Position numbers and translations under genes: made by a program. The notes under the pieces are model-generated. The model was given only the letters and a program-made list of their open reading frames with translations. It was not told the origin of the DNA and made no database searches. A DNA stretch of 7,521 bases from NCBI GenBank assembly GCA_018712225.1, contig DVHH01000023.1:1-7521 (forward strand), read 5' to 3'. The stretch's first letter is position 1. Each line of letters begins with the position of its first letter. Positions 1 to 5,757 of this stretch are shown piece after piece. The stretch is from Scatomorpha intestinigallinarum. GTDB taxonomy: Bacteria > Bacillota > Clostridia > Oscillospirales > Oscillospiraceae.

Positions 1-48
1 ATCGGAGGGGAGGACGCACCTCCCGAGGAGGCGCTCAATGAGAACTAA
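1..48 (+). CDS. potA: Probable C-terminal end of the polyamine ABC transporter ATPase (PotA), partial
   Basis: Frame 1 is open from the window edge to a TAA at 46-48 and would encode an acidic tail of 15 residues ending EEALNEN. Third positions are mostly G or C, as in the neighbouring real genes. A potA gene normally precedes potB, and here the stop would fall 11 nt inside potB, which suggests translational coupling. Frame 3 offers a competing end (TGA at 39-41, overlapping potB as ATGA), but its arginine/glycine-rich product and poorer third-position bias make it less likely. No ATPase motif lies in the window, so the assignment rests on context alone. Confidence 0.4.
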   Translation: MGGEDAPPEEALNEN

Positions 49-850
49 GTCTCTTGCCGCCCCCTACACCGTCTGGATGGTCATCTTCACCGTCGTCCCT
101 CTGGCGATGGTCGCCTACTTCGCCTTCACGACGAGCTCCGGGGAGTTCACCCTCGCCAACATGGCGCGAGCTTCGGAATACCTGCCGGTGCTGCTGCGCT
201 CGGTATGGTACGCCCTGGCCGCCTGTGTCATCTGCCTCATCATAGGCTACCCCGTGGCCTACGTCATAGCCCAGACCTCGGCCAGCACGCAGAGGGTGCT
301 TTACCTGCTCGTCACCCTGCCGATGTGCATGAGCTTCCTGCTGCGCACCCTGGCCTGGGTGGCCCTCCTGCGCGACACGGGCATCATAAATACCCTGCTC
401 GCGGGCCTCGGCATAGGCCCCCTGCCCCTCATCCGCAACGCGGGCAGCGTCATCATGGGCATGGTATACACCTACCTGCCCTACATGATAATGCCGCTAT
501 ACACCGTCATCTCCAAGCTCGACCCCCGGCTCATCGAGGCCGCGCAGGACCTCGGCTGCGACAGCGCCCAGGTCTTCCGCCGCGTCGTGCTGCCCCTGTC
601 CATGCCCGGCATAGTCTCGGGCATCACCATGGTCTTCGTCCCCGCCGTCTCCACCTTCTACATCTCCCAGAAGCTGGGCGGCACGAACAACACCATGATA
701 GGCGACGTCATCGAGCTCCAGTTCAAGGGCTCCATCAACCAGAACCTCGGCGCGGCCATGAGCCTCATACTCATGGTGCTGGTCTTCATCAGCATCTGGC
801 TCATGAACCGCTTCACCGACGACGGAGACGAGGGGGTGGCGACGATATGA
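38..850 (+). CDS. potB: Spermidine/putrescine ABC transporter permease PotB
   Basis: Integral membrane permease of 270 residues, close to the usual PotB length. It would form half of the transmembrane channel of a polyamine importer with PotC. The N-terminus (MRTKSLAAPYTVWM) leads straight into the first membrane helix (about 11-30). Further hydrophobic segments lie near 54-78, 86-111, 135-158, 188-208 and 239-257. The EAA loop that docks on the ATPase is at 167-186 (EAAQDLGC, then VVLP). The VPAVSTFYISQKLGG stretch at 201-215 is typical of PotB. The ATG is preceded by GAGGAG at 25-30, 7 nt away. The stop overlaps the potC start as ATGA, so the two are probably translated together. Substrate is inferred from family resemblance and from the downstream potD; a related compound cannot be excluded. 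Confidence 0.93.
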   Translation: MRTKSLAAPYTVWMVIFTVVPLAMVAYFAFTTSSGEFTLANMARASEYLPVLLRSVWYALAACVICLIIGYPVAYVIAQTSASTQRVLYLLVTLPMCMSFLLRTLAWVALLRDTGIINTLLAGLGIGPLPLIRNAGSVIMGMVYTYLPYMIMPLYTVISKLDPRLIEAAQDLGCDSAQVFRRVVLPLSMPGIVSGITMVFVPAVSTFYISQKLGGTNNTMIGDVIELQFKGSINQNLGAAMSLILMVLVFISIWLMNRFTDDGDEGVATI

Positions 851-1662
851 AAAGGCTTGGCCGCATCTGGACCGTCATCGTCTACCTCTTCCTCTACGCG
901 CCGATGTTCATACTCTTTATCGGCTCCTTTAACGACGGGAAGGACCTGAGCGAGTTCGAGGGCTTCACCCTGGGCAACTACGCCGACCTCTTCCGCAACT
1001 CCCACCTCGTGGGGCTGCTGGGGAACAGCGTGCTCCTGGCGCTTTGCTCCGCCGTCCTCGCCACGCTGCTCGGCACGCTGGCGGCGCTCGGCATCAAGGC
1101 CATGCGCGGGCGGCTGCGCCGCCTCGTCATGTCGCTCACGAACATCCCCCTCGTGAACCCGGAGATAGTCACGGGCGTCAGCCTCGCCCTGCTCTTCGTT
1201 TTCATCGGGCGCAGGATGCTCAGCACGGAGAACGTCTTCGGCTTTGCGACGCTGCTCATTGCGCACGTGACCTTCTGCCTGCCCTACGTCATCCTCTCCG
1301 TCATGCCCAAGCTGCACCAGCTCGACCCCTCGCTCATGGACGCGGCCCAGGACCTCGGCTGCACGCCGCTCAAGGGCTTTTTCAAGGTCGTCCTGCCCGA
1401 GCTGACGCCCGGCATCGTCTCCGGCGCCATCATGGCCTTCACCATGAGCCTGGACGACTTCGTCATCTCCTACTTCGTCTACGGGCCGCGCTTCGCCACC
1501 CTGCCCGTGGAGATCTACACCTACACGCGCAAGCAGGTCCCGCCCTCGCTTTACGCGATGTTCACACTCATGTTCTTCCTTATCCTCATCGTCATGGCCG
1601 CCATGAACATCATCCAGGCCCGCGACGAGAGGAAGCAGCAAAAACGCATAAAAAACGCATGA
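847..1662 (+). CDS. potC: Spermidine/putrescine ABC transporter permease PotC
   Basis: The second channel subunit, 271 residues, starting MKRLGRIWTVIVYLFLYAPM with a first helix at about 8-27. Other hydrophobic stretches are near 58-82, 106-120, 133-152, 188-210 and 238-256. The ATPase-contact loop is at 165-184 (DAAQDLGC, then VVLP) and matches the PotB loop closely in sequence. SLDDFVISYF at 201-210 is a hallmark of PotC. The reading frame is open much further upstream inside potB, but the ATG at 847 gives the standard PotC N-terminus and overlaps the potB stop (ATGA), so I chose it. A G-rich stretch at 831-836 may serve as a weak ribosome binding site, and coupling to potB is likely. The C-terminus is strongly basic (ERKQQKRIKNA) and probably cytoplasmic. 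Confidence 0.93.
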   Translation: MKRLGRIWTVIVYLFLYAPMFILFIGSFNDGKDLSEFEGFTLGNYADLFRNSHLVGLLGNSVLLALCSAVLATLLGTLAALGIKAMRGRLRRLVMSLTNIPLVNPEIVTGVSLALLFVFIGRRMLSTENVFGFATLLIAHVTFCLPYVILSVMPKLHQLDPSLMDAAQDLGCTPLKGFFKVVLPELTPGIVSGAIMAFTMSLDDFVISYFVYGPRFATLPVEIYTYTRKQVPPSLYAMFTLMFFLILIVMAAMNIIQARDERKQQKRIKNA

Positions 1663-1666
1663 ATCG

Positions 1667-1673
1667 AAAGGGG
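1667..1673 (+). promoter_or_regulatory. Ribosome binding site of potD
   Basis: AAAGGGG lies in the 16-nt gap between potC and potD, in an A-rich context unlike the surrounding coding sequence. It sits 5 nt before the ATG at 1679 and 8 nt before the next ATG at 1682. The second start therefore has the more usual spacing, and either may be used. Receptor genes in such operons are often translated more strongly than the permeases, which fits this strong separate site. Confidence 0.6.
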
Positions 1674-1678
1674 AAAAA

Positions 1679-2767
1679 ATGATGAAAAAGAAGGTAATTT
1701 CCATTGCGCTTGTGCTGGCCCTTGCTCTCTCTCTTGCCGCCATGAGCGGCTGCGGGAGCAGCAAGGTCGTCCTGAACGTGTACAACTGGGGCATGAACAT
1801 CGCCGAGGGCGAGGACGGCTATATCGACGTCATCGCGCTCTTCGAGGAGAAGTACCCCGACATCGACGTCAACTACACCACCTACGAGACCAACGAGGCG
1901 CTCTACACCCGCCTGAAGAACGGCGGCGCGAGCTATGACGTCATAATCCCCTCCGACTATATGATAGCCCGCATGATAGCCGAGGACATGCTTCTGCCCC
2001 TCGACTTTGAGAACATCCCGAACTACGAGCTCGTGGACGAGCAGTTCAAGAACCAGACCTACGACCCGAACAACGAGTATTCCGTCCCCTACACCTGGGG
2101 CACCGTCGGCATCATCTACAACACCAAGTACGTGGACGAGGCCGACGTCGGCAGCTGGGACCTGCTGTGGAATGAGAAGTACGCCGGCCGCATCCTGATG
2201 GTCGGCAACGAGCGCGACGCCTTCGCCATCGCCGAGGCGCGCCTGGGCTACAGCCTCAACACTGAGGACCCGGACGAGCTCCAGGCCGCGGCCGACCTGC
2301 TCATGGAGCAGAAGCCCCTGGTGCAGCAGTACTCCATGGACAACATCTACGACGCGATGGACAACGAGGAAGCCTGGATAGGCGTCTACTACGCGGGCGA
2401 CTGCATGCTGATGATGCAGGAGAACCCGGACCTCAACTTCTACCTGCCGGAGGAGGAAACCTTCAACGTCTTCATCGACGCCATGTGCATCCCCGCGAGC
2501 GCGGAGCACAAGTATGAGGCTGAGCTCTTCATAAACTTCCTGTGCGAGCCCGAGATCTGCGGCGGCAACATGGACTACCTCGGCTACGGCGCCCCGGTCA
2601 GCGCGGCGAAGGACTACATGGACCCCGAGATGGCCTCCAGCCCCGTCGCCTACCCCGACGAGGCCACCCTCGCCCGCGGCGAAGCCTTCGGCGCCCTGAG
2701 CACTGAGGCCCAGCAGCTCATGAGCAGCCTCTGGACCGACATCTACTCCGAAGCCAGCCTCGGCTGA
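1679..2767 (+). CDS. potD: Polyamine-binding lipoprotein PotD (extracellular solute-binding protein)
   Basis: Substrate receptor of the importer, 362 residues, in the usual PotD range. A lipoprotein signal peptide is visible: MMKKK, a hydrophobic core at about 6-21, and the lipobox MSGC with the lipidated cysteine at 25. The mature protein begins with the family motif VYNW (34-37) and continues with IPSDY (90-94), DPNNEYSVPYTWGTVGI (129-145), LGYS (189-192), FIDAMCIP (265-272), FINFLCEPE (284-292) and LGYGAP (301-306). These are all landmarks of PotD-type receptors. Against E. coli PotD, aligned from memory, W37, S92, Y94, D267 and Y303 are kept. Positions matching D168, E171, W229 and W255 are N177, D180, Y238 and F265, so specificity may differ in detail. 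It is the last gene before a strong terminator. Starts at 1679 or 1682 are equally possible. Confidence 0.93.
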   Translation: MMKKKVISIALVLALALSLAAMSGCGSSKVVLNVYNWGMNIAEGEDGYIDVIALFEEKYPDIDVNYTTYETNEALYTRLKNGGASYDVIIPSDYMIARMIAEDMLLPLDFENIPNYELVDEQFKNQTYDPNNEYSVPYTWGTVGIIYNTKYVDEADVGSWDLLWNEKYAGRILMVGNERDAFAIAEARLGYSLNTEDPDELQAAADLLMEQKPLVQQYSMDNIYDAMDNEEAWIGVYYAGDCMLMMQENPDLNFYLPEEETFNVFIDAMCIPASAEHKYEAELFINFLCEPEICGGNMDYLGYGAPVSAAKDYMDPEMASSPVAYPDEATLARGEAFGALSTEAQQLMSSLWTDIYSEASLG

Positions 2768-2777
2768 ACCGAACACG

Positions 2778-2809
2778 CAAAAAGCGCCTCCATCCGGGGG
2801 CGCTTTTTG
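2778..2809 (+). terminator. Intrinsic terminator of the pot operon
   Basis: A hairpin begins 10 nt after the potD stop. The arms 2778-2791 and 2796-2809 pair over 14 bp, including one G-T wobble, around the loop ATCC. The descending arm runs into TTTTT at 2804-2808, with a matching AAAAA on the ascending side. It is therefore a good terminator for potD, and the A-run may give some activity in the opposite direction too. Confidence 0.9.
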
Positions 2810-2860
2810 ATTTGTATCACGGGACGGGTCGTGGGATGTGTAATATGGCGCAGCGAGGGC

Positions 2861-3021
2861 TGCGGGCGGCGGGGGCCGCCCGCAAAGGGGGAACCCCCGG
2901 CGAGGGTTCCCCCTTTGACCCCCTCCTGCGCTTTGTGAGCACAAGGAGAGTTCCGCGCGCTGCGGCGCGCGTCCAAGGGCTCCGCCCCTGGACCCCGCCC
3001 GCTTTTTTGTAAAAAAGCGGG
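2861..3021. repeat. Block A: chain of six adjacent GC-rich stem-loops (probable interspersed repeat)
   Basis: Six palindromes follow almost without spacers. They are 2861-2884 (10-bp perfect stem, GGGG loop); 2883-2917 (14-bp perfect stem, 7-nt loop); 2931-2946 (6 bp with one wobble, GAGC loop); 2954-2971 (CGCGCGC arms, TGCG loop); 2971-2993 (10-position stem with one A-C mismatch, TCC loop); and 2998-3021 (CCCGC plus a T-run pairing with an A-run plus GCGGG). The first and second share two bases, and the fourth and fifth share one. The last resembles a bidirectional terminator. Translations in this stretch are low-complexity and match no protein family I know. Similar GC-rich palindromes between genes are, from memory, common in Oscillospiraceae genomes, so a dispersed non-coding repeat is the best reading. 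Confidence 0.7.
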
Positions 3022-3063
3022 GCAAAAAACTTTTAAACGCCAATCTACATCCGACCCAAGCCC

Positions 3064-3145
3064 CTCGCCCTAGGGGCGAGTGATGAAATAAGTCCGCGAA
3101 GCGGACACCTTAGCGGCCGAGTGGCACCTCCCACGCGAGTGGGAG
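3064..3145. repeat. Block B, left part: three perfect short stem-loops in a row
   Basis: Three hairpins are spaced about 11-21 nt apart. They are 3064-3080 (CTCGCCC / GGGCGAG, loop TAG), 3092-3106 (GTCCGC / GCGGAC, loop GAA) and 3128-3145 (CTCCCAC / GTGGGAG, loop GCGA, a GNRA-type tetraloop on the + strand). All three stems are perfect, which argues that structure is conserved or recently copied. Open frames run through this area on the - strand, but they are arginine/proline-rich and have no convincing start site, so I do not call a gene. Confidence 0.65.
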
Positions 3146-3206
3146 AGGCGGGCGGGTCCCGAAACCTCACGGGGGCGCCACCACCCCAAGCGCTTTTCTT
3201 TGGGGC

Positions 3207-3249
3207 TCCACCCCGTTTCTTTGGGCAAGCACCAAAGAAATGGGGTGGA
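3207..3249. repeat. Block B, long stem-loop with an 18-bp stem
   Basis: The arms 3207-3224 and 3232-3249 pair over 18 positions with a single G-T wobble, around the 7-nt loop GCAAGCA. The left arm partly repeats the segment just upstream: CCACCCC occurs at 3181 and 3208, and each copy is followed by a TTTCTTTGG motif (ending 3202 and 3224). The right arm could therefore pair with either copy. No T-run follows on either strand, so it is not a standard intrinsic terminator. Confidence 0.65.
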
Positions 3250-3361
3250 TAGGCAGCACAAGGCAAAACCAACCGCCAGCAAAACGGCGAGTTCCTGAAC
3301 CCTACGTCCGGGCGGCGCTGGAACCCCGCCCCTACAGAGGACCTGGTTGAACGGCAAGCGG
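3250..3361. other. Rest of the convergent intergenic region, no gene seen
   Basis: I see no open frame with a credible start or family match here. A 6-bp GGGCGG / CCGCCC stem lies at 3310-3331. The octamer CGCCCCTA at 3327-3334 is the inverse of TAGGGGCG at 3071-3078, so block B may be bounded by short inverted copies of one motif. Eight bases is too few to claim terminal inverted repeats of a mobile element. Confidence 0.4.
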
Positions 3362-3393
3362 CAAAGACGCCGCCCTTTCGGGCGGCGTCTTTG
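3362..3393 (-). terminator. Terminator-like hairpin after the ahcY-mgtE-AEC operon
   Basis: A perfect 14-bp stem (3362-3375 with 3380-3393) carries a TTTC loop on the + strand, which reads GAAA on the - strand, a stable tetraloop. It begins 4 nt after the stop of the AEC permease gene. The T-run after the stem is poor (TCTTTG within the stem, then CCGC). It may work as a weak terminator or as a 3' end protecting mRNA. On the + strand it is followed by GTTTTC, so it could also stop read-through from the left. Confidence 0.75.
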
Positions 3394-3397
3394 GTTT

Positions 3398-4312
3398 TCA
3401 CAGCAGCAGCCAGATCATAATCGGCATCGTCACCGCAGAAAGCACCGTGCCTATAAACACACACTCGGATGCATAGCCCTCGTCGCGCCCACACTCGATC
3501 GCAAAAAGCGTAGCTATCATCGCCGTGGGTGCGGAGGCGAGAATGACGGTGACACCCAAAAGCATCTCGTCCGTCACAAAGAGTCTGGTGACAAACCAGA
3601 CCACAACGGGCGCCACCAGCAGCTTTATCGCCACAACGGCGTAGACCCGCCAGTTGCCCGCCGCGCTCTTGAGCGAGACGGAGCCAAGGCTCGTGCCGAC
3701 TATGAGCATGGACATCGGTATCGTCGCCCCGCTCATCGTACCAAAGGCGTCCGACACGAACTTCGGCACCTCTATGCCGCTCAGGAAGAGCAGCACCGCC
3801 AGCAGCGAGGCAACCAGGGGCGGGGCCAGCGCCTTGCGGACCGTCAGGCCCTTCACCCCCCCGCGCACCGCGCCCAGGCCCACAGTGTAGGCCATAAGGT
3901 TGAAGGGTATGTTAGAGATGGCCGCAATGAAAATGCCGTCCGCGCCGTAGAGTGCCTCTATGACCGGGAAGCCCAGGAACACCGTGTTCGCAAAGGTCAC
4001 GGCAAAGAAGGTTATGCCCGAGCGTTCCTTTCCGGGGCGCAGCAGCTTTGCCGTCAAAAAGCCCAGCGTGGACATGACGGCAAACATGACCACAAAGCAC
4101 AGCGTCACAAAGCCTACACCGGCTAAATCCATCTCCATGTCCGTGTTCATGACCGAATAAAGTATCGTGAACACGAGCAGGACGTTCATGACGACGCCCG
4201 AGATGCGCCGGTTGAATTCCGGCCCCGTAAGGCCGATTTTGGCGCAGACAAAACCGACCACCATTATAAACACGAGTATCCCCATCTGGGATACCACTTG
4301 CGACATATCCAT
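3398..4312 (-). CDS. AEC-family permease (auxin efflux carrier / malate permease type)
   Basis: Integral membrane transporter of 304 residues, the usual size for the AEC (Mem_trans) family, with about ten hydrophobic segments starting near 10-26, 38-54 and 64-90. Family-like stretches are the FANTVFLGFPVIEALYG segment (107-123), IPMSMLIVGTSLG (198-210), LLVAPVVVW (231-239), and SECVFIGTVLSAVTMPI (282-298) near the C-terminus. Bacterial members export or take up small organic anions or amino acids; the substrate cannot be read from sequence. The ATG at 4310-4312 lies 28 nt after the mgtE stop, with an AAGGGG-type ribosome binding site about 10 nt upstream; the ATG two codons later is an alternative. 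It is the last gene of the ahcY operon and ends just before a hairpin. No link between its substrate and its neighbours is evident. Confidence 0.88.
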   Translation of the reverse strand: MDMSQVVSQMGILVFIMVVGFVCAKIGLTGPEFNRRISGVVMNVLLVFTILYSVMNTDMEMDLAGVGFVTLCFVVMFAVMSTLGFLTAKLLRPGKERSGITFFAVTFANTVFLGFPVIEALYGADGIFIAAISNIPFNLMAYTVGLGAVRGGVKGLTVRKALAPPLVASLLAVLLFLSGIEVPKFVSDAFGTMSGATIPMSMLIVGTSLGSVSLKSAAGNWRVYAVVAIKLLVAPVVVWFVTRLFVTDEMLLGVTVILASAPTAMIATLFAIECGRDEGYASECVFIGTVLSAVTMPIMIWLLL

Positions 4313-4340
4313 TTACCGCTTTCCCCTTACTCCCCTGTTT

Positions 4341-5729
4341 TTAAATGTGCAGCAGCAAGGTCGCCAGAGTGAAGTAGATGAGCAGGGACACAGCGTCGGT
4401 TATGGTGGATATGAGCGGGCTTGCCATCACCGCGGGGTCTATGCCTATCTTCTCAGCCGCCATGGGCAGGGTGCTGCCCACGGCCTTGGCGAACATGACT
4501 ACGACTATCAGCGTCACGGAGACGGTAGCCGCCACGAGCACCGTAACCTCGGCGTTGCCCAGCAGCATCCGGTCCACCAAAAGCATCTTCACAAAGTTCA
4601 CCGCCGCCAGCGTTACGCCGCAGGCCACGGCAACCCTTATCTCCTTCCACACCACCATGAGGATGTCCTTAGGCTCCGTGTCGCCCAGGCTCAGGCTTCG
4701 GATGACCGCAGTCGAGCTCTGGGAGCCCGAGTTGCCGCCTGTGCCCATCAGCATGGGTATGAAGCCCGTCAGCACGGCACAGCTTGCAAGCGCGTCTTCA
4801 AAGCCGGTTATTATCATGCTGGTAAAGGTGGCCGACAACATGAGGAACATCAGCCAGGGTATCCTGCGCTTCCACATCTCCAGTACGCCCGTGCGCGAAT
4901 AGGGCTTATCCGAGGGCGCGATACCGGCCATGCGGTCGAAGTCCTCCGTGGCCTCCTCCTGCAGCACGTCGATGACGTCGTCAACCGTGACGATGCCGAC
5001 CAGCCGGCCCTCCTTATCCACGACCGGGATGGCTAACAGGTCGTAGTCCGAGATGCGCTCCGCGGCCTCCACTCGCTCATCCGTCGTGCGGCAGAAGATG
5101 ACGTTCGTGTCCATGATGTCCTCGATGACGGCCTCGTCGTCAGAGAGGAGCAGATCCTTCACCGTCACGACGCCCTCAAGCTTCCTGTCCGCCGAGGTGA
5201 CGTAGCAGACGTATATCGTCTCCTTGTCCTCGCCTATGCGGCGGATGCGCGCGATGGACTCGCGGACGTTCATGTACTTTTTTAGGTCCACGAACTCGGC
5301 GGTCATAATACTGCCCGCCGAGTCGTCGGGATATTTCAGATACTGATTTATAAGGTTGCGCGTGGCGGGCGTGGCGTTGCGCATGACGCGCTTTACGATG
5401 TTCGCAGGCAGCTCTTCCATCATATCGACGGCATCGTCCACGTACATGTCCTCTATGATGAGGGCAAGCTCCGTGTCGGTGATGGAGTTGATTATCGTCT
5501 CCTGCTCCGGCGCGTCGAGCTCCGCAAAGACCTCCGCTCCCCGCTCCTTTGAGAGCAGGCGGAACACGGTGGCCATGCGCTTGCCGTCCTCCTCGCCCAG
5601 CTCAGTGAGGAATTCGGCTATGTCAAATTCGTTCATATCCTCCAGCTCAAGCTGGAGGGCCTTCATCCTATGCCCCTCAAGCAATTCGCGGAGGTGCTCC
5701 AGGCGAAGCTCGCCGCTGTTTTCGTCCAA
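4341..5729 (-). CDS. mgtE: Magnesium transporter MgtE (CBS-domain Mg2+ channel)
   Basis: Mg2+-selective channel/transporter of the inner membrane, 462 residues (typical about 450). Domains in order are the helical MgtE N domain (about 25-132), two CBS domains (about 138-262) that sense cytoplasmic Mg2+, a connecting plug helix (about 263-290) and a five-helix membrane domain (about 291-462). Signatures are YPDDSAGSIMT (133-143), GIVTVDDVIDV (245-255), PMLMGTGGNSGSQSST (325-340) and DPAVMASPLISTITDA (431-446); D431 matches the pore aspartate of Thermus MgtE (from memory). The TTG start at 5727-5729 has AGAGGTGA close upstream and an in-frame TGA three codons before it, so the frame cannot extend. 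An ATG at 5664-5666 with its own GAGGGG is an alternative, but it would remove conserved-looking N-terminal residues. The gene follows ahcY by 28 nt. Confidence 0.95.
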   Translation of the reverse strand: MDENSGELRLEHLRELLEGHRMKALQLELEDMNEFDIAEFLTELGEEDGKRMATVFRLLSKERGAEVFAELDAPEQETIINSITDTELALIIEDMYVDDAVDMMEELPANIVKRVMRNATPATRNLINQYLKYPDDSAGSIMTAEFVDLKKYMNVRESIARIRRIGEDKETIYVCYVTSADRKLEGVVTVKDLLLSDDEAVIEDIMDTNVIFCRTTDERVEAAERISDYDLLAIPVVDKEGRLVGIVTVDDVIDVLQEEATEDFDRMAGIAPSDKPYSRTGVLEMWKRRIPWLMFLMLSATFTSMIITGFEDALASCAVLTGFIPMLMGTGGNSGSQSSTAVIRSLSLGDTEPKDILMVVWKEIRVAVACGVTLAAVNFVKMLLVDRMLLGNAEVTVLVAATVSVTLIVVVMFAKAVGSTLPMAAEKIGIDPAVMASPLISTITDAVSLLIYFTLATLLLHI

Positions 5730-5740
5730 ACCCGCTCACC
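5730..5740 (-). promoter_or_regulatory. Ribosome binding site supporting the TTG start of mgtE
   Basis: On the - strand the sequence GAGAGGTGAGCGGGT directly precedes the TTG, giving an AGAGGTGA core 6 nt before the start. The same TGA is in frame with mgtE and closes any longer reading. This site decides between TTG at 5729 and ATG at 5666. Confidence 0.55.
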
Positions 5741-5757
5741 TCTCCCCGAATCAATTC

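Noticed and set aside
205..846. Upstream extension of the potC frame inside potB
   Set aside because: The extension is His/Arg/Pro-rich out-of-frame potB sequence. The ATG at 847 gives the normal PotC N-terminus and an ATGA overlap.
2743..3012. Short open frames in both directions over block A
   Set aside because: Their content comes from palindromes, with no ribosome binding site and no family resemblance.
658..3043. Long open frames on the - strand across potB-potC-potD and beyond (658-1800 and 1610-3043)
   Set aside because: They are antisense shadows of GC-rich genes: low-complexity, rich in Val, Gly, Arg, Glu and His, with no family match, and they oppose three well-recognised genes.
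2810..3361. CRISPR array or tRNA in the convergent intergenic region
   Set aside because: The palindromes differ from each other in sequence and spacing, with no regular repeat-spacer pattern and no cloverleaf with a TTCGA-type T arm.
3045..3494. Possible - strand genes in block B (3045-3494 and 3070-3357)
   Set aside because: They run through perfect hairpins, are Arg/Pro/Gly-rich, and one overlaps the end of the AEC gene. I judge them as translated repeat sequence, of a sort that may be annotated as hypothetical proteins elsewhere.
5730..5757. M-box Mg2+ riboswitch ahead of mgtE
   Set aside because: The gap to ahcY is 28 nt, far too short for an M-box.
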